From assembly GCA_017481185.1 (NCBI GenBank), contig JAFUPO010000100.1:1-5430 (forward strand): a DNA stretch of 5,430 nucleotides, given 5' to 3'. Numbering within the stretch: position 1 is the first letter of the stretch; every line of letters starts with the position of its first letter. This DNA comes from Clostridia bacterium. Its GTDB lineage: Bacteria; Bacillota_A; Clostridia; Christensenellales; Aristaeellaceae. This document shows positions 1 through 5,430 of the stretch, piece by piece. The notes under the pieces were generated by a model that saw nothing but the letters and a program-made list of their open reading frames with translations, was not told where the DNA came from and searched no databases. A program made the translations under genes and the position numbers.

Positions 1-1374
1 CAGGCTCGCTGGAACGGCGTTACGCTGGGCGGCGTGAAGCCCGACGGCACTGACGCCTGCAACGAATTGACCCTGCTGTTTATGGAGGCTGCAAACCGTT
101 GCCGCACGCCTCAGCATACCCTGACCCTGCGCGTGCATAAGAATATGCCCAAGGAAGTGATGCGCAATGCTCTTGAGCTTGTCCGCACTGGTATTGGTAT
201 GCCTTCCTTTGTTAGCGATGACAACTATATCGACACCCTGGTAGCCAAAGGTATTCCGTTGGAGAAGGCGAGGGACTACTTTATCATTGGTTGCCTGGAT
301 GTAAACGTTCCGGAAGGCTTTGGCGCACTGTTCTCCATGACGGTGACGGCGCTGCCCTTCGATACCTTCCTGCACAACGGTTACAGCCCCATTCAGAATT
401 TGCAGGTGGGGCCGAAAACCGGTGATCCTCGAGATATGAAAACCTTTGAGGAATTCCAGGATAAGCTCTTGGAGCACTACAAATACTACCTGGATTGTTA
501 TGCCAAGGAGCGCCTGCTGCGCTATTTGGCCCGTTTGGAAGTATTCCAGGATTCCTTCGGCATCAGCTTGTTCTCTGATGGCGTTAAGGTGGGCCAGAGC
601 GGTATGAAGCGCAAGATGCCTTATGAGATCGGGCCTACCATTGGCATGGGTGTGGGCACCATCAATGTGTGCGACTCCTTGAACGTGATCAAAAAGCTGG
701 TCTACGATGAAAAGAAACTGACCATGGATGAGCTTATCAATGCGCTGGATGCCAACTGGGAGGGCGAGCGTAACCAGGAAATCCGCAAGATGTGCCTGGA
801 CGTGGTCAAGTATGGCAACGATGATGACTATGCAGATGCTGTGGCCAGCGAGTTCTATGGCAAGCTGGCAGATCTAGGCCTGGCTATTCCTTCCTGGCGC
901 GGCACCAAGTATTGCATGGGCGCGATCTCCATTACGGCCCATGAACCCGGCGGCAAGCTCCTGGGCGCAACGCCCGACGGCCGCTACGCTGGCACCATGC
1001 TGGCAGACGGCTGTGCTTCCCCCATCCAGGGTGCTGACGTGAACGGCCCCACGGCTGTTTTGAACAGCGCTGATAAGCTGCCCCAGCACAAGTTCCAGTC
1101 CATGCTGCTGAATATGAAGTTCCATCCCAATGCCTTGAAAACCGACGAGGATCTGGACAAGCTGGCGGTTATGATTCACACCTATTTGGAAAATGGCGGT
1201 AAGCAGATTCAGTTTAATGCGGTTGATACTGAAACTTTGAAGGCAGCTCAGAAGAACCCTGAAGCCTACCGCGACCTGATCGTTCGCGTGGCCGGTTACA
1301 GCACCTACTTTGTGCTGCTCAGCCAGGATATGCAAAACGAGATCATCCGCAGGACCTGCTACGAAGCAGTCTAA
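1..1374 (+). CDS. Glycyl radical enzyme (pyruvate formate-lyase-like family), C-terminal part, 5' truncated
   Basis: The reading frame is open from the first base, so this is the last 457 residues of a protein whose family is usually about 780-850 residues; the GTG at 34 is internal. Family signatures seen in order are VTLGGVKPDGTDACNELT near the start, the thiyl-radical cysteine in IIGCLD (Cys98 of the visible part, codon 292-294), GATPDGRYAG, LADGCASPIQGADVNGPTA, GKQIQFNAVD and the C-terminal glycyl radical loop RVAGYSTYF (Gly432, codon 1294-1296, 25 residues from the end). Such cytosolic enzymes use a stable glycyl radical to form a Cys thiyl radical for dehydration, decarboxylation or C-C, C-N and C-S cleavage. 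It is not true pyruvate formate-lyase, which has adjacent cysteines. Diol-dehydratase-type members carry GCVE, where the Glu acts in catalysis; here the position is Asp (GCLD), so the substrate is unassigned. Its activase follows 62 bases downstream. Confidence 0.95.
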   Translation, partial: QARWNGVTLGGVKPDGTDACNELTLLFMEAANRCRTPQHTLTLRVHKNMPKEVMRNALELVRTGIGMPSFVSDDNYIDTLVAKGIPLEKARDYFIIGCLDVNVPEGFGALFSMTVTALPFDTFLHNGYSPIQNLQVGPKTGDPRDMKTFEEFQDKLLEHYKYYLDCYAKERLLRYLARLEVFQDSFGISLFSDGVKVGQSGMKRKMPYEIGPTIGMGVGTINVCDSLNVIKKLVYDEKKLTMDELINALDANWEGERNQEIRKMCLDVVKYGNDDDYADAVASEFYGKLADLGLAIPSWRGTKYCMGAISITAHEPGGKLLGATPDGRYAGTMLADGCASPIQGADVNGPTAVLNSADKLPQHKFQSMLLNMKFHPNALKTDEDLDKLAVMIHTYLENGGKQIQFNAVDTETLKAAQKNPEAYRDLIVRVAGYSTYFVLLSQDMQNEIIRRTCYEAV

Positions 1375-1387
1375 CGGAACCCCTGTG

Positions 1388-1415
1388 CCGGCACGGATTT
1401 CCGTGCCGGTTTTTT
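1388..1415 (+). terminator. Intrinsic terminator between GRE and activase genes
   Basis: A perfect 10-base inverted repeat, CCGGCACGGA (1388-1397) and TCCGTGCCGG (1400-1409), is followed directly by six T (1410-1415). The last stem pairs probably open, giving about an 8-9 bp GC-rich stem with a small loop. There is no matching A tract on the upstream side, so it should act only on + strand transcripts. It begins 13 bases after the GRE stop and ends 6 bases before the activase ribosome binding site, so it should lower activase transcript relative to the GRE. Confidence 0.88.
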
Positions 1416-1436
1416 CCATGAAAGGAGCGGTCGCAA

Positions 1437-2345
1437 ATGAACGTTAATATTTTTGATGTCCAACGGTATTCTATTCATGATGGCCCTGGGATTCGCACAA
1501 CCGTATTTATGAAGGGATGCCCGCTGAGATGCCTGTGGTGTCATAACCCTGAGTCCAATCGCGTTCGTCCGCAGCTAATGACTTACGCGAATCTATGCAC
1601 AGCCTGTGGTGCGTGCGTTTCCTCCTGCCCGATGGAGTGCATACGCATGGAGAATAATGCGTGCATAACTGATCGATCCAGATGCACGGCCTGCGGCTTA
1701 TGCGTTTCTGCCTGTCCGCAGCAGGCGCGAGCCATTTCGGGGAGAATCCAGACGGTGGATGAAATAGTGAAGGTCGCTTGGAAGGACAGGCTTTATTATA
1801 AAAATTCGGGTGGCGGCGTAACCCTGTCCGGCGGAGAACCTCTGATGCAGGCTGAGGCTGCGGCGGCCCTAACGGACGCATTACATGAAAAAGGCCTTCA
1901 TGTAGCGATAGAGACCTGTGGGTATGCGCCGTGGGAGCAGGCAAGCAAGGTTTTTTCACGGATGGATCTAATTCTTTACGATCTAAAACACATGGATTCT
2001 GCGAAGCATCGCGAGCTGACGGGCGTAGGCAATGAACTGATTCACGAGAATTTGCTTAGGATCGTTTCGGAAACAAAGGCACCTATTTGGCTGCGCCTCC
2101 CTTTGATTGCGAGTGTCAATGATTCCAGCGCAGAGTTTGAGGCAATCGCTGCTTTTGCCAAACCCTTTCAAGACCGGGTGGAGCAAGTATGGCTTTTGCC
2201 CTATCATGCGCTAGGTACCTCGAAGTTGGAAAGCTTAGGGGAGAGCACAGATAAACTGAATGGCTTTGCGCCGCCTACCAAGGATCATATGCAAAAAATG
2301 GCAGACTTACTCATCAACGCTGGTTTCAACGCGGTGATCGGTTAA
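1437..2345 (+). CDS. Glycyl radical enzyme activating enzyme (radical SAM, with two 4Fe-4S ferredoxin motifs)
   Basis: This 302-residue protein should install the glycyl radical on the upstream enzyme by reductive cleavage of S-adenosylmethionine. The N-terminus IHDGPGIRTTVF leads into the radical-SAM cluster motif CPLRCLWC (Cys28, Cys32, Cys35), then HNPES. An inserted ferredoxin-like domain has two CxxCxxCxxxCP motifs (Cys54/57/60/64 and Cys83/86/89/93). LSGGEPL (about 131-137) is the SAM-binding GGE motif, and ETCGY and YDLKHMD are typical of this family. The two extra clusters are characteristic of activases of non-PFL glycyl radical enzymes such as glycerol dehydratase, choline lyase and hydroxyphenylacetate decarboxylase; the PFL activase itself lacks the insert. 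The ATG has AAGGAG at 1422-1427 with 9-base spacing. A terminator precedes the gene, so expression probably depends on readthrough. The physiological partner is inferred from adjacency. Confidence 0.95.
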   Translation: MNVNIFDVQRYSIHDGPGIRTTVFMKGCPLRCLWCHNPESNRVRPQLMTYANLCTACGACVSSCPMECIRMENNACITDRSRCTACGLCVSACPQQARAISGRIQTVDEIVKVAWKDRLYYKNSGGGVTLSGGEPLMQAEAAAALTDALHEKGLHVAIETCGYAPWEQASKVFSRMDLILYDLKHMDSAKHRELTGVGNELIHENLLRIVSETKAPIWLRLPLIASVNDSSAEFEAIAAFAKPFQDRVEQVWLLPYHALGTSKLESLGESTDKLNGFAPPTKDHMQKMADLLINAGFNAVIG

Positions 2346-2401
2346 TTTTTGCTGGGTTGTGGTTGTCGAAAATTTTTTTTGTGATTTTTAGCGAAATCTA
2401 C

Positions 2402-2430
2402 TTGACAACAAGATTGTCGGCAATTATAAT
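2402..2430 (+). promoter_or_regulatory. Consensus sigma-70/sigma-A promoter for the downstream operon
   Basis: TTGACA (2402-2407) and TATAAT (2425-2430) are both perfect matches to consensus and are separated by the optimal 17 bases. The predicted transcription start is near 2437, about 38 bases before the ATG at 2475. The sequence just upstream (about 2371-2400) is rich in A/T tracts and could act as an UP element. A promoter this strong in front of a catabolic operon suggests that control is by repression, in keeping with the inverted repeats overlapping it and the GntR-type regulator encoded downstream. Confidence 0.85.
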
Positions 2431-2449
2431 AAACATAATTGTTGAACAA
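2413..2449. promoter_or_regulatory. Candidate GntR-type operator region overlapping the promoter
   Basis: Several inverted repeats are packed over the spacer, the -10 box and the start site. TTGTTGAACAA (2439-2449) is a perfect odd-length palindrome and fits the TNGTNNNACNA pattern known for FadR-type GntR regulators. ATTGTCGGCAAT (2413-2424) is a related palindrome with a 4-base centre lying in the promoter spacer. CAATTAT-N7-ATAATTG (2421-2441) spans the -10 box and the predicted start. GACAA-N5-TTGTC (2404-2418) overlaps the -35 box. A protein bound here would block RNA polymerase. Which repeat is used, and that the regulator at 4177-4821 binds it, is inference. Confidence 0.5.
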
Positions 2450-2460
2450 AAATGTTTTAT

Positions 2461-2466
2461 AGGTGG
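2461..2466 (+). promoter_or_regulatory. Ribosome binding site that sets the start at 2475
   Basis: AGGTGG lies 8 bases before the ATG at 2475. The alternative in-frame GTG at 2463 falls inside this site and has no ribosome binding site of its own at proper distance, so the ATG is preferred, shortening the longest possible frame by four codons. Confidence 0.7.
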
Positions 2467-2474
2467 AAAGAGCT

Positions 2475-3389
2475 ATGACTGCACACGATTTTCTAAAAGG
2501 CGCGTGGGATTTACATGTGCACACCGACCCCGATGTAATTCATCGCAAGTTGACCGACCTTGAAATGATGCGTAGACTTGCTGCTTGTGGTATGAAAGGC
2601 TATGCCATCAAGAATCACGTCTCAATGACTTCTGGCCGCGCACGGCTGATGAACGAGCTCAGCCAGGAGAACCAGTGGGGTGTGACGGCAATTGGTTCAG
2701 TTACCCTTAACAACTCAGTGGGCGGCATTAACCCCGGCACTGTGGAATTGGCTTGCCGCGACGGCGCGAAGATCGTTTGGCTGCCAACGATTGATTCCTT
2801 AAGCGAAAGCCGCCACATAGAAAACAATATTGCCCACGCTGACGATAAAACCAAGATGCCTTTTTTCGCACGGCTTAGAGTAGACCTGGGTGAGAAGAAT
2901 ATGCTATCAACCCCGCTGTGCCTGTTAAACGAAAATGGCGAGCTTACTCAGAAGGCTCTTCAAGTGATTGAAATTGTTAAGGATCATCATGTGATGCTTG
3001 CAACTGGCCACATCGGCCGAGAGGAAACAGTGGCTATTGCAAAGGAATGTCACAAACGAGGCTTTAAGAAACTGGTTATTACCCATCCTAGCTTTCCGAC
3101 TACTTCCTTTACGAAGGAAGAACAAAAAGAGCTGGCTGATTTAGGCGGCTGGATCGAGCACTGCTTTACAACGCCCTATACGGGCAAAATCGCTTGGGAA
3201 ACCGTTTATGAGCAGATTCGTTACGTAGGTGTTGACAAATGCTTTGTTTCCACTGACCTGGGCCAGCCTGCCTACGTTTATCCTGATGAAGGGATGCTTG
3301 GATTTGCCCAAAACCTGATGGACAATGGATTTACTGATGCTGAAATCCGCCATATGTACTGCGAAGTACCTGATATGCTGATGGATTGA
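2475..3389 (+). CDS. Metal-dependent hydrolase-like protein (DUF6282/amidohydrolase-like)
   Basis: This 304-residue protein has no signal peptide or membrane segment and should be cytosolic. It looks like a metal-dependent TIM-barrel hydrolase: DLHVHTDPD near the N-terminus gives an HxH pair (His14, His16), followed by KNH (His48), ATGHIGREE (His179), VITHPSF (His204), IEHC (His229) and a late STDLGQ (Asp261). This order of HxH, mid-barrel histidines and C-terminal Asp matches the metal-site layout of the amidohydrolase superfamily. The overall sequence resembles the uncharacterised DUF6282 group as I recall it; I cannot run a search. It is the first gene of the operon behind the consensus promoter, 16 bases before the GalB-like hydratase gene. 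By analogy with LigI, an amidohydrolase that opens 2-pyrone-4,6-dicarboxylate, it might open a lactone or other cyclic intermediate. That role is inference; the fold call is firmer than any substrate. Confidence 0.75.
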   Translation: MTAHDFLKGAWDLHVHTDPDVIHRKLTDLEMMRRLAACGMKGYAIKNHVSMTSGRARLMNELSQENQWGVTAIGSVTLNNSVGGINPGTVELACRDGAKIVWLPTIDSLSESRHIENNIAHADDKTKMPFFARLRVDLGEKNMLSTPLCLLNENGELTQKALQVIEIVKDHHVMLATGHIGREETVAIAKECHKRGFKKLVITHPSFPTTSFTKEEQKELADLGGWIEHCFTTPYTGKIAWETVYEQIRYVGVDKCFVSTDLGQPAYVYPDEGMLGFAQNLMDNGFTDAEIRHMYCEVPDMLMD

Positions 3390-3405
3390 TAGAAGGAGCG
3401 TTTGT

Positions 3406-4143
3406 ATGATGTTTGATACCTCGAAGCCGTTATTGGTTGTTTCGGGACATGCGGCAGATTTTGTTTGGCGGTCGGGCGGAACCATTGCTAAATATTGCAA
3501 GCATGGAGTGCCTGTTAAAGTTGTGGTCCTCAGTTATGGTGTTCGCGGCGAGTCCAACGATCTTTGGAATCAGCCGGGGCAGACCTATGAAAGCGTTCGT
3601 GAAATTCGTGCAAAGGAGGCGGCTGAGGCTGCCGCGTGCCTGGGCGTTACAGACATCGAATTCTGGGATCTGCCTGATTATTATATGCCTCTGGATGACG
3701 ATGCTTTGGTGGAACGGCTGGCGGTGTTGATTCGCACTTTTAAGCCTTGGAACATTATTACCCATGGCGAGAAGGATCTGCTCAATCCCGATCACGATGC
3801 CGTAAACCGTTTCGTTTTCAAGGCGAGTGTGCTTGCGATTTCCAACGGTGTTCGCATTGAAGGAACGCAGACTTCAAAGCAAACGCGTATTTTCGGTTTT
3901 GAGCCTCACCAGCCTGAGATTTGTGACTTTAAGCCTGAGGTGCTTATTGATATTACCGAAACCATGGATGCAAAGGTCGCTGCAATGAACTGCTACAAGG
4001 CTCAAAAGCATCTGATTGAGTACTACACCCATCGTGCTTTTATGCGCGGAAACCATGCACGCCGTATTTCTGGTATTCAGCAATACAAATTTGCTGAAGC
4101 TTTCACAAGAAGATTCCCCTATGTTGGCGAAATTCTGGTATAA
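3406..4143 (+). CDS. PIG-L/LmbE-fold protein, probable 4-oxalomesaconate (4-carboxy-2-hydroxymuconate) hydratase-like enzyme
   Basis: This 245-residue cytosolic protein has the PIG-L fold signatures: LVVSGHAADFVWRSGG near the N-terminus and ITHGEKDLLNPDHDAVNR at about 118-135. In MshB-type deacetylases the first motif is HPDDE, in which His, the second Asp and a later His bind zinc and the first Asp is the catalytic base. Here His15, Asp18 and His130 preserve the likely zinc ligands, but the base position is Ala17 and the Glu is Phe19, so ordinary deacetylase chemistry is unlikely. The HAADFVWRxGG form, followed by VVVLSYGVRGESNDLW, matches what I recall of GalB, the zinc-dependent hydratase of gallate and protocatechuate 4,5-cleavage. 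GalB hydrates its substrate to 4-carboxy-4-hydroxy-2-oxoadipate, which an RraA-type aldolase then splits; such an aldolase gene lies just downstream. AAGGAG at 3393-3398 is 7 bases before the ATG; a second ATG follows at once. Tandem stops TAA TAG end the gene. The true substrate may differ from that of GalB. Confidence 0.8.
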   Translation: MMFDTSKPLLVVSGHAADFVWRSGGTIAKYCKHGVPVKVVVLSYGVRGESNDLWNQPGQTYESVREIRAKEAAEAAACLGVTDIEFWDLPDYYMPLDDDALVERLAVLIRTFKPWNIITHGEKDLLNPDHDAVNRFVFKASVLAISNGVRIEGTQTSKQTRIFGFEPHQPEICDFKPEVLIDITETMDAKVAAMNCYKAQKHLIEYYTHRAFMRGNHARRISGIQQYKFAEAFTRRFPYVGEILV

Positions 4144-4176
4144 TAGACCATGATAATTCGCTAAAGGGGGATTCAC

Positions 4177-4821
4177 ATGAAAAATGCGAATCAGGTGACT
4201 TACGAACACATTAAAGAAAGGATCATGAACGGAACCTATCGGCCTGCCCAGCGATTGCTGGAGAGCCAGCTGGCGGAGGAGATCGGCGTCAGCCGCAATA
4301 CGGTAAAAAAAGCCTTAATGGCTATTGAGCGCGAAAAGCTCATTACCATTGAGGACAACCGGGGCGCAACCGTTACTTCGCTTAGTTTCGACGAGGTCCT
4401 GGAGTATCTGGAGATCCGTATCGAGCTGGAAAAAATCATCGGCAAGTATTCCGTTCGCAACATTACCGAGGCAGAACTAGACCAGCTGGAACAGTACTGG
4501 CTCCAGATGAAAGAGGCTATTTTAAAAGAAGAGTTTGAAACATACTCCGCCTGCAATCGCAATTTTCATAAGATCATCTACGAAGCGTCTAAGCACACTT
4601 TAACAACCGGCTATATTCTCAGCATCAAGACGCAAATCCATCATCGCTTCCAGTTTAAGCCCTTGGCTTTGCCTGGGCGGGCACAGCAGTCTTTGAACGA
4701 TCATTACCAGATTCTGTTGGCCCTTAAGGAACGCAATGAGGAAAAGGTTATCGCAAAAATGCAGGAGCATGTGCAGAATCTGGTCAACTGCATTATCGCC
4801 AATAGACAGCTATTAATGTAA
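4177..4821 (+). CDS. GntR-family transcriptional regulator, FCD (FadR-like) ligand domain
   Basis: This 214-residue protein has an N-terminal winged helix (about 5-70): YEHIKERIMNGTYRPAQRL, then the helix-turn-helix in LAEEIGVSRNTVKKAL and the wing around ITIEDNRGATVTSL. The rest is an all-helical FCD domain. Its usual metal site of Asp and three His appears as Asn127 (in NRNFH, where DxxFH is common), His131, His176 (NDHYQIL) and His198 (MQEHVQN). FCD regulators normally bind carboxylic acids through this metal, in line with an operon for a polycarboxylate or hydroxy-acid. It is probably an autoregulating repressor acting at the palindromes over the promoter near 2402-2449, with a pathway substrate or intermediate as inducer; this is inferred from position. 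Spacing is 33 bases after the hydratase gene and 13 before the aldolase gene. AGGGGG at 4165-4170 lies 6 bases before the ATG. Confidence 0.93.
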   Translation: MKNANQVTYEHIKERIMNGTYRPAQRLLESQLAEEIGVSRNTVKKALMAIEREKLITIEDNRGATVTSLSFDEVLEYLEIRIELEKIIGKYSVRNITEAELDQLEQYWLQMKEAILKEEFETYSACNRNFHKIIYEASKHTLTTGYILSIKTQIHHRFQFKPLALPGRAQQSLNDHYQILLALKERNEEKVIAKMQEHVQNLVNCIIANRQLLM

Positions 4822-4834
4822 CGGGGGCAATTGA

Positions 4835-5430
4835 ATGAGCGATTACAAGCCTTATCCTGAGCTTTTACCTGATGAGTTGGTCAGCCGCGCAAAGAAATTA
4901 GGCACCGCCCTTTTGTGCGATGGCATGAACGGTATGGGAGTTGAGCGCAACGGTGCGCTTGATGCGCAGATCATGCCGGTGGACAGCACCATGGTTATGG
5001 CGGGTACTGCCTGTACGGTAGAAACCGGCGATGGGGACAACTTTCCCATTCATGTGGCTGTTTATCAGGGAAAGCCCGGCTATGTGATGATGATTGCAGG
5101 CCAGGGATATATGCACAGCGCTTATTTGGGCGACTTGATCGCCGGCGCTGCCAACGCCATCGGCTTTGAAGGCATGGTGGTGGATGGGTGCATCCGGGAT
5201 AGGCTGGGGCTCAAGGAATTAGGGATGCCGATGTTTGCCCGCGGCTATATGCAATGCTCTCCTGCTAAGCGGGGCCCTGGAAAGATCAATACGCCTGTTG
5301 CTTGCGCTGGTGCGCAGGTCAACCCGGGCGATTTGGTTGTCGGAGATTGCGACGGTGTTGTTGTGATTCCTCGTCACCTGATTGAGGCTGTTTTGGAAAA
5401 AGCGGAAACAAAATTGATCTATGAGACCAA
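4835..5430 (+). CDS. RraA-like class II pyruvate aldolase (HMG/CHA aldolase family), 3' truncated
   Basis: The frame stays open from the ATG at 4835 to the window end, giving 198 residues of a family usually about 210-240 long, so only the last part is missing. Signatures are YLGDLIAGAANAIGFEGMVV, DGCIRDRLGLKELGMPMFARG and the C-terminal VNPGDLVVGDCDGVVVIP, all typical of the RraA-like fold. Arg121 and Asp122 in the CIRD motif correspond to the catalytic Arg and metal-associated Asp of Pseudomonas HMG/CHA aldolase; the pair argues for an active enzyme rather than the RNase E inhibitor RraA. Known members cleave 4-hydroxy-4-methyl-2-oxoglutarate or 4-carboxy-4-hydroxy-2-oxoadipate to pyruvate plus pyruvate or oxaloacetate, and also decarboxylate oxaloacetate. 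This product logic fits the GalB-like hydratase two genes upstream. GGGGG at 4823-4827 is a 7-base-spaced ribosome binding site. Other RraA-like oxo-acid lyases remain possible. Confidence 0.88.
   Translation, partial: MSDYKPYPELLPDELVSRAKKLGTALLCDGMNGMGVERNGALDAQIMPVDSTMVMAGTACTVETGDGDNFPIHVAVYQGKPGYVMMIAGQGYMHSAYLGDLIAGAANAIGFEGMVVDGCIRDRLGLKELGMPMFARGYMQCSPAKRGPGKINTPVACAGAQVNPGDLVVGDCDGVVVIPRHLIEAVLEKAETKLIYET

Larger units (their letters stand above)
2346..2474. other. AT-rich regulatory gap between activase and operon
   Basis: These 129 bases carry no supported gene. The first half (2346-2400) is T-rich with a run of eight T at 2373-2380, but I see no stable GC-rich hairpin before it, so a terminator for the activase gene is not supported. 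The second half holds the promoter, the candidate operators and the ribosome binding site described separately. TTGTCG occurs twice (2363-2368 and 2414-2419), the first possibly being an extra half-site. Confidence 0.6.

Noticed and set aside
34..36. GTG as a start codon for the GRE
   Set aside because: The frame is open upstream to position 1 and encodes the conserved family motif there, so the gene begins outside the window.
874..1419. Long antisense open frame of 181 codons over the GRE gene
   Set aside because: It is opposite a strongly supported GRE coding region, has no recognisable motif or ribosome binding site, and runs through the terminator hairpin; it is a codon-bias shadow.
1507..1959. 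Antisense open frame of 150 codons over the activase
   Set aside because: It lies across the radical-SAM and ferredoxin motifs of the real gene and has a low-complexity, Pro/Arg/His-rich translation typical of shadows.
2363..2400. Possible terminator after the activase gene
   Set aside because: There is a T run, but no stable GC-rich stem precedes it; the A/T tracts are more readily explained as an upstream promoter element.
2463..2465. GTG as start of the metal-hydrolase-like gene
   Set aside because: It overlaps the AGGTGG ribosome binding site serving the ATG at 2475; the extra four residues have no support.
2357..2563. Small + strand frame of 68 codons in the gap
   Set aside because: It crosses the promoter and operator region and runs into the next gene in another frame, with no ribosome binding site or recognisable protein features.
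1..5430. CRISPR array, tRNA, rRNA, insertion sequence or phage attachment site
   Set aside because: No regularly spaced direct repeats, cloverleaf-like sequences, transposase motifs or terminal inverted repeats were seen; the genes are tightly packed metabolic and regulatory genes.

Overview
This window looks like a chromosomal catabolic locus from an anaerobic or fermentative bacterium, most likely Bacillota/Clostridia. The grounds are an oxygen-sensitive glycyl radical enzyme with its activase, strong AAGGAG-type ribosome binding sites, a perfect sigma-A type promoter, tight gene spacing and moderate GC. The species cannot be named from sequence alone. All six genes are on the + strand; the first and last are cut by the window edges.

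Layout: (1) positions 1-1374, the C-terminal part of a glycyl radical enzyme (GRE), followed by a strong intrinsic terminator; (2) 1437-2345, its radical-SAM activating enzyme with two extra 4Fe-4S ferredoxin motifs; (3) 2346-2474, an AT-rich regulatory gap with a consensus promoter and nested inverted repeats, one matching the GntR/FadR operator pattern; (4) 2475-3389, a metal-dependent hydrolase-like protein resembling DUF6282/amidohydrolases; (5) 3406-4143, a PIG-L/LmbE-fold protein whose HAADFVWRSGG signature resembles 4-oxalomesaconate (4-carboxy-2-hydroxymuconate) hydratase GalB rather than a deacetylase; (6) 4177-4821, a GntR/FCD repressor-type regulator; (7) 4835 to the window end, an RraA-like class II pyruvate aldolase (HMG/CHA aldolase family). 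Genes 4 to 7 are separated by only 13-33 bases and look like one operon driven by the promoter at 2402-2430.

Inferred function: a hydrolase, a GalB-like hydratase and an HMG/CHA-type aldolase in a row echo the LigI-LigJ-LigK lower branch of the aerobic protocatechuate/gallate 4,5-cleavage route (lactone opening, hydration, aldol cleavage to pyruvate and oxaloacetate). Here no ring-cleaving dioxygenase is visible, and a GRE with an unusual GCLD active-site signature lies upstream. An attractive but unproven reading is an anaerobic pathway in which the GRE makes or consumes an oxidised polycarboxylate or hydroxy-acid that is then hydrated and cleaved to central metabolites, with the GntR/FCD protein sensing an intermediate. 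The GRE substrate cannot be read from the sequence.
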